This document shows positions 1-8,473 of a stretch of DNA of 64,000 bases, piece by piece. The notes under the pieces were generated by a model that made no database searches, was not told where the DNA came from, and was given only the letters and a program-made list of their open reading frames with translations. The stretch spans positions 124,001 through 188,000 of the forward strand of contig JAJCYD010000035.1 of NCBI GenBank assembly GCA_029263125.1. The letters run 5' to 3'. The stretch's first letter is position 1. The number at the start of each line of letters is the position of its first letter. This stretch comes from Solirubrobacteraceae bacterium. Its GTDB lineage: Bacteria > Actinomycetota > Thermoleophilia > Solirubrobacterales > Solirubrobacteraceae. The position numbers and the translations under genes are program-made.

Positions 1-1496
1 ACGAGCAGTCCGCGGCATTCGCCGCCGAGGGCTGGGCGAAAGTCACCCGCCGGCCAGGCGTCGCCGCGCTGACGGCGGGCCCCGGGGTCACCAACGGGAT
101 GAGCGCGATCGCCTCCGCCCAACAGAACCACTCGCCGATGCTTATCCTCGCCGGGCGCGCTCCAACGATGCGCTGGGGCCAGGGATCGCTGCAGGAGATC
201 GATCACGTCCCGTTCGTCGCTCCGCTGGCGAAGTCTGCCGTCACCGCTCCGAGCACCAACGCGATCCCCGCGCTGATCGACGCGGCGCTCGCGGCAGCGG
301 TAGCGCCGCACGGCGGCCCGGCGTTCGTTGACCTGCCGCTGGATGTCGTCTTCGCCGAGGGATCCACGACGCCGACGCCGACGCCGGTGCCAACGCCCGA
401 CCCGGGCGGAGGACCGTGCGCCGACGGCGCCTCACTCGACGCGGCCGTGGCGCTGCTGCGCCACGCGCGCAGGCCGGTTGTGATGGCAGGCACCGACATG
501 TACTGGAGCCATGGCGAAGACGCCCTGCGCGCGCTCGTGGAGGAGCAGCGGATCCCGGTCCTGCTCAACGGCCTCGCACGCGGGTGCATCCCGGCCGACC
601 ACGAGCTCTTCTTCTCTCGCGCGCGAGGCGAAGCGCTGCGCGAGGCCGACGTTGCGCTTCTCGTCGGCGCCCCGATGGACTTTCGCCTGGGCTTTGGCGA
701 TGCGTTCGGCGAGTCGACGCGCATCCTGGCGATCGATCGCGTGCGACCACGGCTCGATCCCCCACGCGAGGCCGCCGCGCGACTGTACGGCTCGATCGCG
801 ACGACGCTCACTGAGCTGCGCGGCGCGACGCCCGCCGGGGGTGGTCGCGCCAGGGAGGCCTGGGTGGCGCGGCTGCGGACCACAGAGAGCGCACTGCGCG
901 ACGGCGAGCGCGTCCATCTCGGCGACGACCGCGCACCGCTTCATCCGATGCGCGTGTACGCGGAGCTGCGCGGGCTGCTGGATCGCGACGCGATCGTGAT
1001 CGGCGACGGCGGCGACTTCGTCTCCTACGCCGGCCGCATGATCGATTCCTACGAGCCTGGCTGCTGGCTTGACCCCGGCCCCTTCGGCTGCCTGGGCGCC
1101 GGTCCGGGCTACGCACTGGCGGCCAAGCTCGCCCATCCGGATCGCCAGGTCGTGCTGCTCCTCGGCGACGGAGCGTTCGGCTTCAGCTCAATGGAGTTCG
1201 ACACGCTCGCCCGGCATGGCGTCGGGATCGTCGGGATCGTCGGGAACAACGGGATCTGGGGGCTGGAGAAGCACCCGATGCAGGCGCTGTACGGGTACAC
1301 GGTCGCCGCCGACCTGCGGCCCGAGACCCGCTATGACCTCGTCGTCGATGCGCTCGGCGGCCATGGCGAGATCGTGCGCACCCCAGCGCAGCTGCGGCCG
1401 GCGCTCGTGCGAGCCTTCGAGGCTGACCGGCCGGCGCTCGTGAACGTGCTGACCGATCCCACCGTGGCCTATCCGCGGCGCTCGAACCTCGCCTGA
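1..1496 (+). CDS. ilvG: Acetolactate synthase-like ThDP enzyme, IlvG type (5' end missing)
   Basis: Thiamine-diphosphate enzyme of the acetolactate synthase family (pyruvate condensation for branched-chain amino acids, or a related 2-oxo acid reaction). The gene begins left of the window; the first whole codon is at position 3 and about 497 residues are visible. They run from the end of the N-terminal ThDP domain ([12 protein letters not shown]), through the central domain, to the C-terminal pyrophosphate domain with GDGAFGF followed about 30 residues later by GNNGIWG, the classic GDG-NN metal/ThDP motif. [11 protein letters not shown] and the C-terminus AYPRRSNLA match what I recall of mycobacterial IlvG, a paralogue distinct from IlvB. 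No small regulatory subunit is visible next to it. The family is sure; the substrate is not. Confidence 0.9.
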   Translation, partial: EQSAAFAAEGWAKVTRRPGVAALTAGPGVTNGMSAIASAQQNHSPMLILAGRAPTMRWGQGSLQEIDHVPFVAPLAKSAVTAPSTNAIPALIDAALAAAVAPHGGPAFVDLPLDVVFAEGSTTPTPTPVPTPDPGGGPCADGASLDAAVALLRHARRPVVMAGTDMYWSHGEDALRALVEEQRIPVLLNGLARGCIPADHELFFSRARGEALREADVALLVGAPMDFRLGFGDAFGESTRILAIDRVRPRLDPPREAAARLYGSIATTLTELRGATPAGGGRAREAWVARLRTTESALRDGERVHLGDDRAPLHPMRVYAELRGLLDRDAIVIGDGGDFVSYAGRMIDSYEPGCWLDPGPFGCLGAGPGYALAAKLAHPDRQVVLLLGDGAFGFSSMEFDTLARHGVGIVGIVGNNGIWGLEKHPMQALYGYTVAADLRPETRYDLVVDALGGHGEIVRTPAQLRPALVRAFEADRPALVNVLTDPTVAYPRRSNLA

Positions 1497-1821
1497 AACA
1501 CCGAGCCCGGATTCACCGATGATCGTGGATGCGAGCTGAGGCAGCGCTCCAGAGGGCCGAAGAACGCGGAAGCCGCCCCCAGGGGAAAGGGCGGCTTCCT
1601 GATGTCGGCCCTGACAGGATGGCAGGGGATACGTACCTAACTGGGCCTATGAGGCGGCCGCGGGCGGGAGGCGCCGATCGAACGGCGATACCCGGGGCCT
1701 ATGGGGGCCGAAGCGGTTACCCATTGCTGGGTCCATCCCTCGGCACACGTCGTATCGGCAGGTGCGGCGCAGACCTTTAGGGCACGATTCGCGCCCGCGT
1801 CGAGCCGGCCCTGCGCCGTCG
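1497..1821. other. Intergenic region between convergent genes
   Basis: About 325 bases lie between the ends of the convergent ilvG-like and ppx-like genes. Apart from the hairpin at 1569-1598 I see no credible gene, tRNA or repeat here. Short open frames on both strands lack start signals and family resemblance. Confidence 0.5.
1569..1598 (+). terminator. Hairpin terminator after ilvG-like gene
   Basis: A perfect 10-bp stem (GAAGCCGCCC at 1569-1578, GGGCGGCTTC at 1589-1598) with a 10-nt loop lies 72 bases after the stop codon. There is only a short CT-rich tail, so termination is likely but not certain. Confidence 0.6.
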
Positions 1822-2757
1822 CTAGGCGGGCAGGCTGCCGGACGCGAGCGACATGGCCGCGCCACGCAGGATGTCGTGCTCGGAGACCTCGACTCGGTCG
1901 AGCCCGAAGGCGCGCATCGCCTCGATCAGCATCGCCATCCCGGCGACGATCGTCGGGGCGCGATCGGGGTGCAGGCCGACGACCTCGCGGCGCTCGTCGT
2001 TGGTCATCTGCGCCAGGCGCGCGAGCAGCATCTCGCATGTTCCGAGCTCCAGCATGTGGCCGTGCACGCGTGCGGGGTCATACGGGTCGAGCTGCAGCTC
2101 GATCGCGGCCGATTGCGTCGCGGTCCCGGCGACCGCGACCGCGATCTCGACGCGCTCGCGAAGGTCTGCTGGCACGGACGCCTCGAAGATCTCCTCGACC
2201 TCTGCGGCGAGGTCCTGAAGCCCCTCCGATGGCGGCGGGTCGTCGTCGCGCAGATGGCGCTCAGTCTGGCGCACGACGCCGGCCTGGGTTGAGACGTGAA
2301 AGCTCACGACGCCATCGCGGCCCACGACGAACTCCGTCGATCCTCCGCCGATGTCGATGACGACCACCTCGGCACCGTCGTGCGGCCGCTCGCTCGTGGC
2401 GCCGGCGAACGTCAGCGCGGCCTCTTCGTCGCCGTCGATCGTGCGCGCGTCCAGCGAGTAATCCGCGCGCACCCGGCTCGTGAACTCCGCGCCGTTGGCG
2501 GCGTCGCGCACGGCGCTGGTCAGGACTGCCGTCGTGGCCGTTGCGCCGTGCTCGTCGATCACGACGCGGTAGTGCTCCAGGACGTCGAAGACCCGCTGCA
2601 TCGGAGCGTCCCCGAGCCGCCCGGCGCCATCGACGCCCTCCCCGAGGCGCGTGACGATCGACTCGCGGAAGAGCTCCTTCAGGTCGTCGCCGGCGACGAC
2701 GTCGGCGATCAGCAGCCGCGTCGAGTTCGTTCCGATGTCGACGACGGCGACGCGCAC
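1822..2757 (-). CDS. ppx: Exopolyphosphatase / guanosine pentaphosphate phosphatase (Ppx/GppA family)
   Basis: Cytoplasmic ASKHA-fold phosphatase acting on polyphosphate or pppGpp, linked to the stringent response. The 311-residue protein shows the phosphate-1 motif DIGTNSTRLL near its start and the phosphate-2 motif DIGGGSTEFVVG near residue 140. Its length fits the short two-domain actinobacterial form that lacks the C-terminal HD domain. The start is set at GTG 2757: it begins the conserved VRVAVVDIG segment, and a TACTCT box (minus strand, 2766-2771) sits 8 nt upstream, as expected for a leaderless transcript. An in-frame GTG at 2781 is possible. Whether Ppx or GppA activity dominates cannot be told from sequence. 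Confidence 0.88.
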   Translation of the reverse strand: MRVAVVDIGTNSTRLLIADVVAGDDLKELFRESIVTRLGEGVDGAGRLGDAPMQRVFDVLEHYRVVIDEHGATATTAVLTSAVRDAANGAEFTSRVRADYSLDARTIDGDEEAALTFAGATSERPHDGAEVVVIDIGGGSTEFVVGRDGVVSFHVSTQAGVVRQTERHLRDDDPPPSEGLQDLAAEVEEIFEASVPADLRERVEIAVAVAGTATQSAAIELQLDPYDPARVHGHMLELGTCEMLLARLAQMTNDERREVVGLHPDRAPTIVAGMAMLIEAMRAFGLDRVEVSEHDILRGAAMSLASGSLPA

Positions 2758-2830
2758 GGCTTGCGAGAGTAGTGATCGCACCGAGCGTTGACCGGCCTCG
2801 CGGGTGGTTGCTAAGCTGTGAGGTCCACGC

Positions 2831-2904
<74 letters not shown>

Positions 2905-2909
2905 TACGG

Positions 2910-2934
2910 AAACCCCCTCTCGCCAGGGGGTTTT
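2910..2934 (+). terminator. Intrinsic terminator after tRNA-fMet
   Basis: A perfect 9-bp stem (AAACCCCCT at 2910-2918, AGGGGGTTT at 2925-2933) ends in a TTTT run and starts six bases after the tRNA. This is a textbook intrinsic terminator. Confidence 0.9.
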
Positions 2935-3366
2935 CGTGCTTAAGGAGCGGGAGGCATGGGGCCAGATCCTGGCCGTGGGACAACGCTTGGAGCAACAGGC
3001 CCCTGTCAGTTCCTCTCAAGCGGGCCGCGTCGTTTGCCCGGCGCGTGCTACGGCCGTCGCTGCGAGGTAGGAGCTGTCAACTCGTGATTGTCGTGTCAGG
3101 TCGCAGGCGCACACTCGGCCGGTGCCGTCCGATGACCTGACGTTCGCGCTGGCCGTCGTCGGTGCCGCTACGCCGCTGCGACTCCGATCACCCATCGCCA
3201 CGTGCCGGCACCACCGACGGGGATGACCACCTGACCGCCGAGCGCGGCCTCCGCGAGATCCGCGATGTCCTACGCCGCCGGAAACGCGGAGGCGAGCCGG
3301 CGCGCGAGCGTGTCGATCGCGGTCGCGTCGAGTGGGCCGTCGGCGTTGAGGCGCTTGGCGAGTGGC
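2935..3366. other. Gene-free region bordering IS30 element, with a possible coding remnant
   Basis: No intact gene is visible. On the minus strand from about 3366 down to 3185 one frame reads as plausible protein (for example LAKRLNADGPLDATAIDTLA and DIADLAEAALGGQVV) but it contains an in-frame stop and no start. It directly abuts the left end of the IS30 element, so it may be the decayed end of an older gene. I do not recognise the family. Confidence 0.3.
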
Positions 3367-3389
3367 GGATTCTGGCGGTCAGCGCAACA
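3367..3389 (+). repeat. IS30 element left terminal inverted repeat
   Basis: Read inward it begins GGATTCTGGCGGT and ends CGCAACA; 19 of 23 positions match the inward-read right repeat. It overlaps the last codon and stop of the transposase. Confidence 0.8.
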
Positions 3390-4545
3390 GTAGCGGCCCG
3401 AGTTCCTCGATGGGCTTGGCGAACGCGAGGCGCTTGCGCGGTCGGTCGTTGAGCTCGGCGGCGACGGCGTCGAGGTGCTCGACGGTGTGAACGGACAGGT
3501 CGGTGCCTTTCGGAAAGTATTGGCGCAGCAGTCCGTTGGTGTTCTCGTTGGTCGCGCGCTGCCACGGCGAGTGCGGGTCGCAGAAGTAGATGTCGATGTC
3601 GGCGGCGACGCTGACGCTGTGCCAGTCGCGCATCTCGGGACCCTGATCCCATGTCAGCGACGCGCGCAGCTGCGCCGGGAGCGTTTGGATCTTGGCGGCG
3701 AGGGCGTCGCGGACCTGCTCGGCCTTGTAGCCGTCGGGCAGGTGCATGAGCATCGTGTAGCCCGTCGTGCGCTCGACGAGCGTGCCGATCGCCGTCAGGT
3801 TGGCCTTGCCGATGATCAGGTCGCCCTCCCAGTGGCCCGGTACGGCGCGGTCATCGGCCTGCGCGGGACGCTCGCTGACGTTGATCATGTTCGGGATGCG
3901 GTTCTTTCGCTGCGCAGGCGCGCGGCAGGGGCGGCGTAGCGCGCGGCCGGTGCGCAGGCAGCGCGACAGATCGCGGCTCAGCGCGCCGCGCGACTGCACA
4001 TACAGCGATTGGTAGATCGTTTCGGTCGACACCCGCATCTCCGTGTCGTCGGGGAACTCGCGGCGCAACCTGCCGGCGATCTGCTCCGGTGAGTAGCGCC
4101 GCTGCAGATCCTGCTCGACCTTCGCGCGCAGCACCAGGTTCGTCGCCAGCTTCGAGGGCTTGGGGCGACTCGCGCGCCCGTAGGCCAGCGCGTGCGCCGT
4201 CGTCGCGCGGTAGCGTCCCGAAGGCTCGGCGTTGCGCATCAACTCGCGACTGACTGTCGACGGGCTGCGACCCAGCCGCGCGGCGATCGCACGGATCTTC
4301 TCCCCGCCGGCGCGCCCCAGCGCGATCTCCTCACGCTCCGAAAACGACAAACAGCGGCCCTTCAGATCGCGGCCGCGGCGCGGACGCACGCCACCGGCCT
4401 CGCGGAGCCACGCCAAGCCGCGATGGCGGTGCGTACCGGCGAGCGCGGACGCATCGGTAAGAAACTCACCGGCCTGCAATGCGGCCCAGAACGGCTGGAT
4501 CGCCTCGGCGACCAGCGCATTGGAGAAACGAACAGTCATCAACAT
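3379..4545 (-). CDS. IS30-family transposase
   Basis: DDE transposase that cuts and moves the surrounding element. The 388-residue protein has an N-terminal helix-turn-helix (FSEREEIALGRAGG, then IRAIAARLGRSPSTVSREL near residues 85-105), the IS30 signature YSPEQIAGRLRREFPDD, and the catalytic core with Asp in GHWEGDLIIG, Asp in LTWDQGPEM, and Glu in SPWQRATNENTNGLLRQYFP. The length is typical for the family and no frame break is seen, so it looks functional. The ATG at 4545 gives an N-terminal extension ahead of the HTH that resembles other actinobacterial members. Confidence 0.95.
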   Translation of the reverse strand: MLMTVRFSNALVAEAIQPFWAALQAGEFLTDASALAGTHRHRGLAWLREAGGVRPRRGRDLKGRCLSFSEREEIALGRAGGEKIRAIAARLGRSPSTVSRELMRNAEPSGRYRATTAHALAYGRASRPKPSKLATNLVLRAKVEQDLQRRYSPEQIAGRLRREFPDDTEMRVSTETIYQSLYVQSRGALSRDLSRCLRTGRALRRPCRAPAQRKNRIPNMINVSERPAQADDRAVPGHWEGDLIIGKANLTAIGTLVERTTGYTMLMHLPDGYKAEQVRDALAAKIQTLPAQLRASLTWDQGPEMRDWHSVSVAADIDIYFCDPHSPWQRATNENTNGLLRQYFPKGTDLSVHTVEHLDAVAAELNDRPRKRLAFAKPIEELGPLLLR

Positions 4546-4716
4546 CCTCCCCGGCGTCGACGTGTCACCCGCCGCTCGAGAGGGAGCCCCTCACCCCGGA
4601 CGCGCGCAGCGCCCCGATCGCCGCTGCACCTCGCCCGGGCTCGGCTTCGCGACGACCGGCGCGCTACTCAAGCACCACGGTCAGACGGCTCAACGGTCCT
4701 CTCGATCTCGACGGCG

Positions 4717-4739
4717 TGTTGCGATCACCGCGAGAACCC
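4717..4739 (-). repeat. IS30 element right terminal inverted repeat
   Basis: The plus strand reads TGTTGCGATCACCGCGAGAA from 4717. Its complement is the inward-read partner of the left repeat, with mismatches at only 4 of 23 positions. Confidence 0.8.
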
Positions 4740-4782
4740 AAGGTTCCCCCTTTGACGAGTCGCGGCGGGTGCTGCCGGCTCG

Positions 4783-5567
4783 TCAGTCCGGTTCAGCCGG
4801 CCGGCGCAGCTCGTAAACGATGTAGGGGCTGTGGATCAGCAGCTCGGCTGCGCCCTCGTTGCCGGCAGTGAGTTCGTGGATCATCTCCTCGCGCAGACTG
4901 TCGAGCAGTCCGGCGCGTTCGAGGATCGGCCAGACATCCGTGGCCATCGGATGCTCACGGCCGGCATCGACGTACGCCTCGGGCGACGCTGCGCGGATCT
5001 CGAGCTCGCCGTGGGTCGTGCTGAGCGCCAACCACACCGCTCAACGATCGAACCGACCGCGTCGCCATCCGACCACGCGAAGCGTTCGGGCGGCGGTGCG
5101 CCAGTCGCGCGCCCGACCGCTCGGCCAAAGACGGTCAGCATCGCGTTGATCGGCCCAGCCGGGACCCATGCCGTGATGTACGCCCGGCCATCGGAGCGCA
5201 GCACACGCGCGACCTCGCTCACCGCCTGGGCGGGATCAGGCGCAAAGATGACGCCGAAGACCGACAGGACAATGTCAAACGACGCGTCGGCGACAGGAAG
5301 CGCAAGCGCGTCTCCCACCAGGAACTCTGCGACCAGACCCGCCTCGCCAGCCCGCTGCATGGCGACAGCGACAAGTCGTTCAGACGGATCCACGCCCACG
5401 ACATCGGCGCCACGAGCGGCGGCGAGCAACGCCGCGTTCCCGGTCCCGCAACCAACATCAAGCACGCGATCACCCGCGACCGGTGCCGCCATCCCGACGA
5501 CCGCCTCGGCAACCGGCTCCAGCTCCGCCGCCGTCTGCTCATAGCGCCCCTTGCCCCAGTCGACCAT
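4783..5567 (-). pseudogene. Class I SAM-dependent methyltransferase, frameshifted
   Basis: The N-terminal part starts at ATG 5567 (MVDWGKGRYEQTAAELEPVA) and has the SAM-binding motif VLDVGCGTGNAALLAA, the acidic VVGVDPSERL, and motif IV-like FDIVLSVFGVIFAP. Near 5030 the frame is lost. The rest of the protein continues in another frame (LALSTTHGELEIRAASPEAY to IVYELRRPAEPD, stop at 4783). Adding one T in the TT at this point, giving ERCGLALSTTHGELEI, restores a continuous protein of about 261 residues, a normal size for the family. So a single-base deletion broke the gene, or there is a sequencing error. The substrate is unknown. It lies next to the IS30 element. Confidence 0.8.
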
Positions 5568-5789
5568 GACCGCGAGTATCGTCCTTCAGCGCGGCCGTAG
5601 CCGTCCCGGATGCCGTTGGACTGCCGAGACTGATGCCGCGCCGTTGAACGTTGTGCGGCCTTGCCGGAAGCCACGACGTTCAAGCCTTCGGCTCGGCGGC
5701 CAGGAGCTTCGGTGCGGGACCGCGCGTCAGCGCGACGTGGGCGACCGAAGTCCTCGTCGCACGTGCTGCGGAAACTGTGCCGGAACCCG

Positions 5790-5920
5790 TTTTTGGTGCC
5801 GTTTCGTTGCCGTTTCCCCCTCCGGTTGCCGATTTGGTTGCCGATTCGGGGTCTGAAAGGGGGAGCAATCGGCAATCGCGCTGAGAGAATTTGTCCCGTG
5901 AACACGGGCGATTGCGCAGT
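5790..5920. repeat. Direct and inverted repeat cluster ahead of tyrosine recombinase
   Basis: The 357-base gap 5568-5924 has no gene I can support, but its right part is highly structured. Degenerate copies of TTGCCG(A/T)TT recur between 5795 and 5846, the last two being GGTTGCCGATT and GGTTGCCGATTC. Inverted copies follow (GCAATCG twice at 5865-5878). GCAATCG at 5872-5878 pairs with CGATTGC at 5909-5915 around a perfect small hairpin, CCCGTG-AA-CACGGG (5895-5908). The array ends at the recombinase start, so it may be the recombinase's own binding or crossover site, or an operator. That function is inference. Confidence 0.6.
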
Positions 5921-5924
5921 CTAG

Positions 5925-6887
5925 ATGCGTGCGCCGTGTGTCGACATGATCCGTCAACGACGCGCCAGCCCGCACACGATCGCAAGCTACCGCGACACGT
6001 TCCGACTGCTGTACGCCTACATCCAGCGAACAACCGGGACGCCGCCATCGCGGCTAGAGATCACCGACCTCGACGCGGCGACGATCGGCGCGTTTCTTCA
6101 GCACCTCGAGCAGGAACGCCAGAACACCGCCCGCACCCGCAACGTCCGGCTCGCCGCGATCCACTCCTTCTTTCACTACTGCGCGCTGCGCCACCCCGAG
6201 CACGCCGCCGTCATTCAACGGGTGCTCGCGATCCCGCGCAAACGCGCCGACAAACGCACCGTCACGTTCCTCACCGCCGTCGAGACGCAAGCGCTGCTCG
6301 ACGCCCCGAACCGATCAACATGGGCCGGCCGCCGCGACCACGCGCTGCTGCTCACCGCCGTCCAGACCGGCCTGCGAATCTCCGAGCTGCTGGGCCTCAC
6401 CCGCGCTGATACGCAGCTCGACACCGGCGCGCACGTCCGGACGGTCGGTAAAGGCAGAAAGGAACGCGTCGCGCCGCTCACCAAGCAGACCGTCGCGGTG
6501 CTCCGCGCCTGGCTGCGTGAAACCATCGACCAACCCGCAAGCCCGCTGTTTCCCTCGCGCGATGGCGGCACGCTCACCCGCGACGCGATCGAGCGGCGCC
6601 TCGCCCAGCACGTCCAGACCGCGCAGCATGCGTGCCCGTCGCTGCGATCCAAGCGGATCACGATGCACACGCTGCGTCACACCGCTGCGATGAACCTGTT
6701 CGCCGCCGGCGTCGACACCTCCACGATCGCGCTGTGGCTCGGCCACGAGCAGGAACGCACGCACATCTACCTCCACGCCGACCTCGCGCTCAAGCAACGC
6801 ACCCTGGACCGCATCACGCCTCCTGACGGCCGCCCGGGACGGTACCGAGCACCAGACACTCTGCTCGCCTTCCTCGATGGCCTATAG
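5925..6887 (+). CDS. Tyrosine recombinase / site-specific integrase
   Basis: DNA strand-exchange enzyme of the phage-integrase family. Residues 1-90 form the SAM-like core-binding domain (RQRRASPHTIASYRDTFRLL), and the rest is the catalytic domain. The active-site set is complete: Arg in TGLRISELLGL, Lys in GKGRKERVAPL, HTLRH, the His of WLGHE, and the nucleophile Tyr in THIYLHAD. At 320 residues it is full length apart from a somewhat short N-terminus: an in-frame TAG at 5922 prevents an earlier start. It belongs to the group of stand-alone recombinases common on actinobacterial plasmids and transposons. No partner recombinases or cargo genes are adjacent. The upstream repeat cluster is probably its cis site. 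Confidence 0.9.
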   Translation: MRAPCVDMIRQRRASPHTIASYRDTFRLLYAYIQRTTGTPPSRLEITDLDAATIGAFLQHLEQERQNTARTRNVRLAAIHSFFHYCALRHPEHAAVIQRVLAIPRKRADKRTVTFLTAVETQALLDAPNRSTWAGRRDHALLLTAVQTGLRISELLGLTRADTQLDTGAHVRTVGKGRKERVAPLTKQTVAVLRAWLRETIDQPASPLFPSRDGGTLTRDAIERRLAQHVQTAQHACPSLRSKRITMHTLRHTAAMNLFAAGVDTSTIALWLGHEQERTHIYLHADLALKQRTLDRITPPDGRPGRYRAPDTLLAFLDGL

Positions 6888-7007
6888 CCCGCCCGCGCGA
6901 CCGCTGCGCGCCCGAAAGCAAGCACGCCAGCGGTAGCCAGCCGCACGCTCGCGTTTGTCGGTGCAACTGGCCAGGCGCTCGCTACCAGGCGAAAGCGAAC
7001 GTGGCAG

Positions 7008-7223
7008 TCACCAGGGACGAGCGCGCTCGCCGGCCTGAACAGCCTCTATGGCTGCCAGCCAGTCGTCCCACTGTGCAGGGTCGTTCGTGCCTCCGTCTGC
7101 CCACGCTTCCCGGCCAGTCCAATCAAGGAGGTCGACGAGCTCGCCATTTGGCTTGCTCCCACCGCGTTTCCAGAACTCGGTCAAGAAGTACCGCATCGCC
7201 TCAAATGCCTCTCTGTCAGTCAT
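7008..7223 (-). CDS. Small conserved acidic protein of unknown function
   Basis: This 71-residue protein (MTDREAFEAMRYFLTEFWKR, later DWTG and DPAQWDDWLAAIEA) resembles a widespread group of small proteins with an AMxxFL start and a DPAxWxDW end. Members often lie in variable regions, sometimes as possible immunity proteins, but I cannot assign a function. The ATG at 7223 is supported by a TAGCCT box on the minus strand (7230-7235), exactly 6 nt before the start, as at other leaderless genes here. No toxin gene is directly attached. Confidence 0.65.
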   Translation of the reverse strand: MTDREAFEAMRYFLTEFWKRGGSKPNGELVDLLDWTGREAWADGGTNDPAQWDDWLAAIEAVQAGERARPW

Positions 7224-7631
7224 GAGCCGAGGCTACATGCGAGTACGAGCGCGGTCCCGCAGCCGATCGGCTTCGGCCTCGGCACGCCTGCTTTGAGGCT
7301 TGCAGAAGCGGCAGCCGCCATCCAGGCGAAAGTGGATGCCAGGATACTGCGCAGGATGGACCAGCGGCCCGAGGACTTCATGCAGGCGATCACGACGCGT
7401 GACGGCCTCGCGACTTTCAGTGCCCCGCGCGACATGTCCTCGCCACGATGAGCAGCGGGTGCTATCACCAGTGATAGCCGGGGCTATACACACGCGAAGG
7501 CGACGGGCGCCCACCCGCCCCCTTTCGAGGATTCCAGGCGATCCGCAAGGAACTTCTGGCGCGGACCACGTAGGCAGGACCGGCGGTCTCGGCCGGCCCC
7601 AGCCGTTGCATCTCAGGATCCTGGCCACCTC
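7224..7631. other. Region without a firm gene; possible short reading frame and a palindrome
   Basis: Between the small acidic protein and the PIN gene I see no clear gene. On the plus strand 7293-7451 one frame reads as plausible protein (RLAEAAAAIQAKVDARILRR, then MDQRPEDFMQAITTRDG) but only a TTG could start it and no family is recognised; it may be a remnant. A perfect 8-bp inverted repeat, GCTATCAC-CA-GTGATAGC, lies at 7461-7478 and looks like a regulator-binding site without an obvious target gene. Confidence 0.35.
7461..7478. repeat. Perfect 8-bp inverted repeat, operator-like
   Basis: GCTATCAC, a two-base spacer, then GTGATAGC. It stands alone in a gene-free stretch, so its role is unknown. 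Confidence 0.4.
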
Positions 7632-8051
7632 TCACGGCAGCGAACCCAGCGGTGCGAGCGCGTCCGCGGGCACCGCGAGATCAGTGTGGGCGGTCAGGCG
7701 CTCGAAGTCGGCGTCATAGTGCAGGATCGACGCCCCATGGTCTTCGGCGATCGCAGCAATGAGATAGTCCAGCGGTGGCACCCCGAGGTGCTGGTGGGCA
7801 GTGCGCAACTGCTGCTGGATCTCGGTGGCGCGGCGCTCGGCACGCTCGGTGATCCAGAGGCACGGCAGCTCGCCCGGATCGACCGGAGGGAGGTCGCGAC
7901 CCGCTCGCGTCTCGAGCAGCAACGGCGTGCTCGCGGCAACGATGCCTCTCGCGATCCAGTCGGTCACCTGGCGACGACGGCCGGGGTCGAGCTGCGGGCT
8001 ACCGAGTCGCCAGAACGCGCTGGCGACGAGCAGCACCAGCGTGCTGCTCAC
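7632..8051 (-). CDS. PIN-domain (VapC-like) toxin lacking the first catalytic Asp
   Basis: RNase-type toxin of a VapBC-like pair. The 139-residue protein keeps the C-terminal PIN features: PPLDYLIAAIAEDHGASILHYDADFERL contains the Asp of the DYLIAA helix and the DxDF motif. The N-terminal strand, normally LVDTSA with the first catalytic Asp, reads LLVASAFWRL. The DNA (GTCGCCAGC) fits a three-base in-frame deletion from an ancestral GTCGACACCAGC, removing Asp and Thr and creating Ala. Without this metal ligand the enzyme is probably inactive. The GTG start at 8051 overlaps the antitoxin stop as GTGA, so the two genes are translated together. Confidence 0.8.
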   Translation of the reverse strand: MSSTLVLLVASAFWRLGSPQLDPGRRRQVTDWIARGIVAASTPLLLETRAGRDLPPVDPGELPCLWITERAERRATEIQQQLRTAHQHLGVPPLDYLIAAIAEDHGASILHYDADFERLTAHTDLAVPADALAPLGSLP

Positions 8052-8314
8052 GGATGGCGGCTGGCGTCGCGGATGCGGCCGACTTCGTCGAGGTCGGGGG
8101 CCGGGCCGGCACAGAGCCGACTCACGAACGTCTCGAGCGCCTGCGCATCGACCCGCTCCTGTGCCTCGAGCTCGCGCAGCTTGGCCTCTGCGCCTCGCAA
8201 CACGAGCTCTGCCAGCGTCGGGGCTTTTGCGCCCAAGCGCGCGCGGAGCGGCTCAAGCACCGCGGCAAGCGCGGGCGTTTCGGTGATCGAGTGTCGGGGG
8301 TGAGACGTCGGCAC
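8048..8314 (-). CDS. Antitoxin of the PIN-toxin pair
   Basis: The 88-residue protein starts (V)PTSHPRHSITETPALAAVLE and then forms charged helices (LAELVLRGAEAKLRELEAQE). Small proteins with this PRHxITET start are commonly found directly upstream of PIN toxins in actinobacteria; they neutralise the toxin and repress the operon. The GTG start at 8314 is chosen because a TACACT box (minus strand, 8321-8326) lies exactly 6 nt upstream. The open frame continues upstream without a stop to an ATG at about 8456, so a longer form cannot be excluded. It ends by overlapping the toxin start in GTGA. Confidence 0.75.
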   Translation of the reverse strand: MPTSHPRHSITETPALAAVLEPLRARLGAKAPTLAELVLRGAEAKLRELEAQERVDAQALETFVSRLCAGPAPDLDEVGRIRDASRHP

Positions 8315-8321
8315 CCAGCAA

Positions 8322-8341
8322 GTGTAGCACCGTACAGCACC
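8322..8341 (-). promoter_or_regulatory. Tandem 10-bp repeat over the toxin-antitoxin promoter
   Basis: On the minus strand GGTGCTGTAC is followed directly by GGTGCTACAC, so GGTGCT repeats at 10-bp spacing, one helical turn, and includes the TACACT box. This fits an autoregulatory operator for the antitoxin; binding is inference. Confidence 0.45.
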
Positions 8342-8473
8342 TGCAATCTCGGCATCCGTAGGCGGATCCGATTGCGCTGCATGGTTCCCGGCCGGGGCCC
8401 CACCCAGGACCAGCCAATCCCCGTCGTCAAAGAATGTGACATCAGTTGATGACATCGTGCTAGGCTGGCGCGC

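Larger units (their letters stand above)
3367..4739 (-). mobile_element. IS30-family insertion sequence, about 1.37 kb
   Basis: One transposase gene is bounded by imperfect terminal inverted repeats that match at 19 of 23 positions (3367-3389 and the complement of 4717-4739). The left repeat contains the transposase stop codon. The flanking bases do not show a clear 2-3 bp target duplication, so the element is old or its ends are a base or two off. About 170 bases between the right repeat and the transposase start would hold its promoter. The surrounding DNA (frameshifted methyltransferase, recombinase, toxin-antitoxin pair) fits an accessory insertion zone. Confidence 0.85.
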
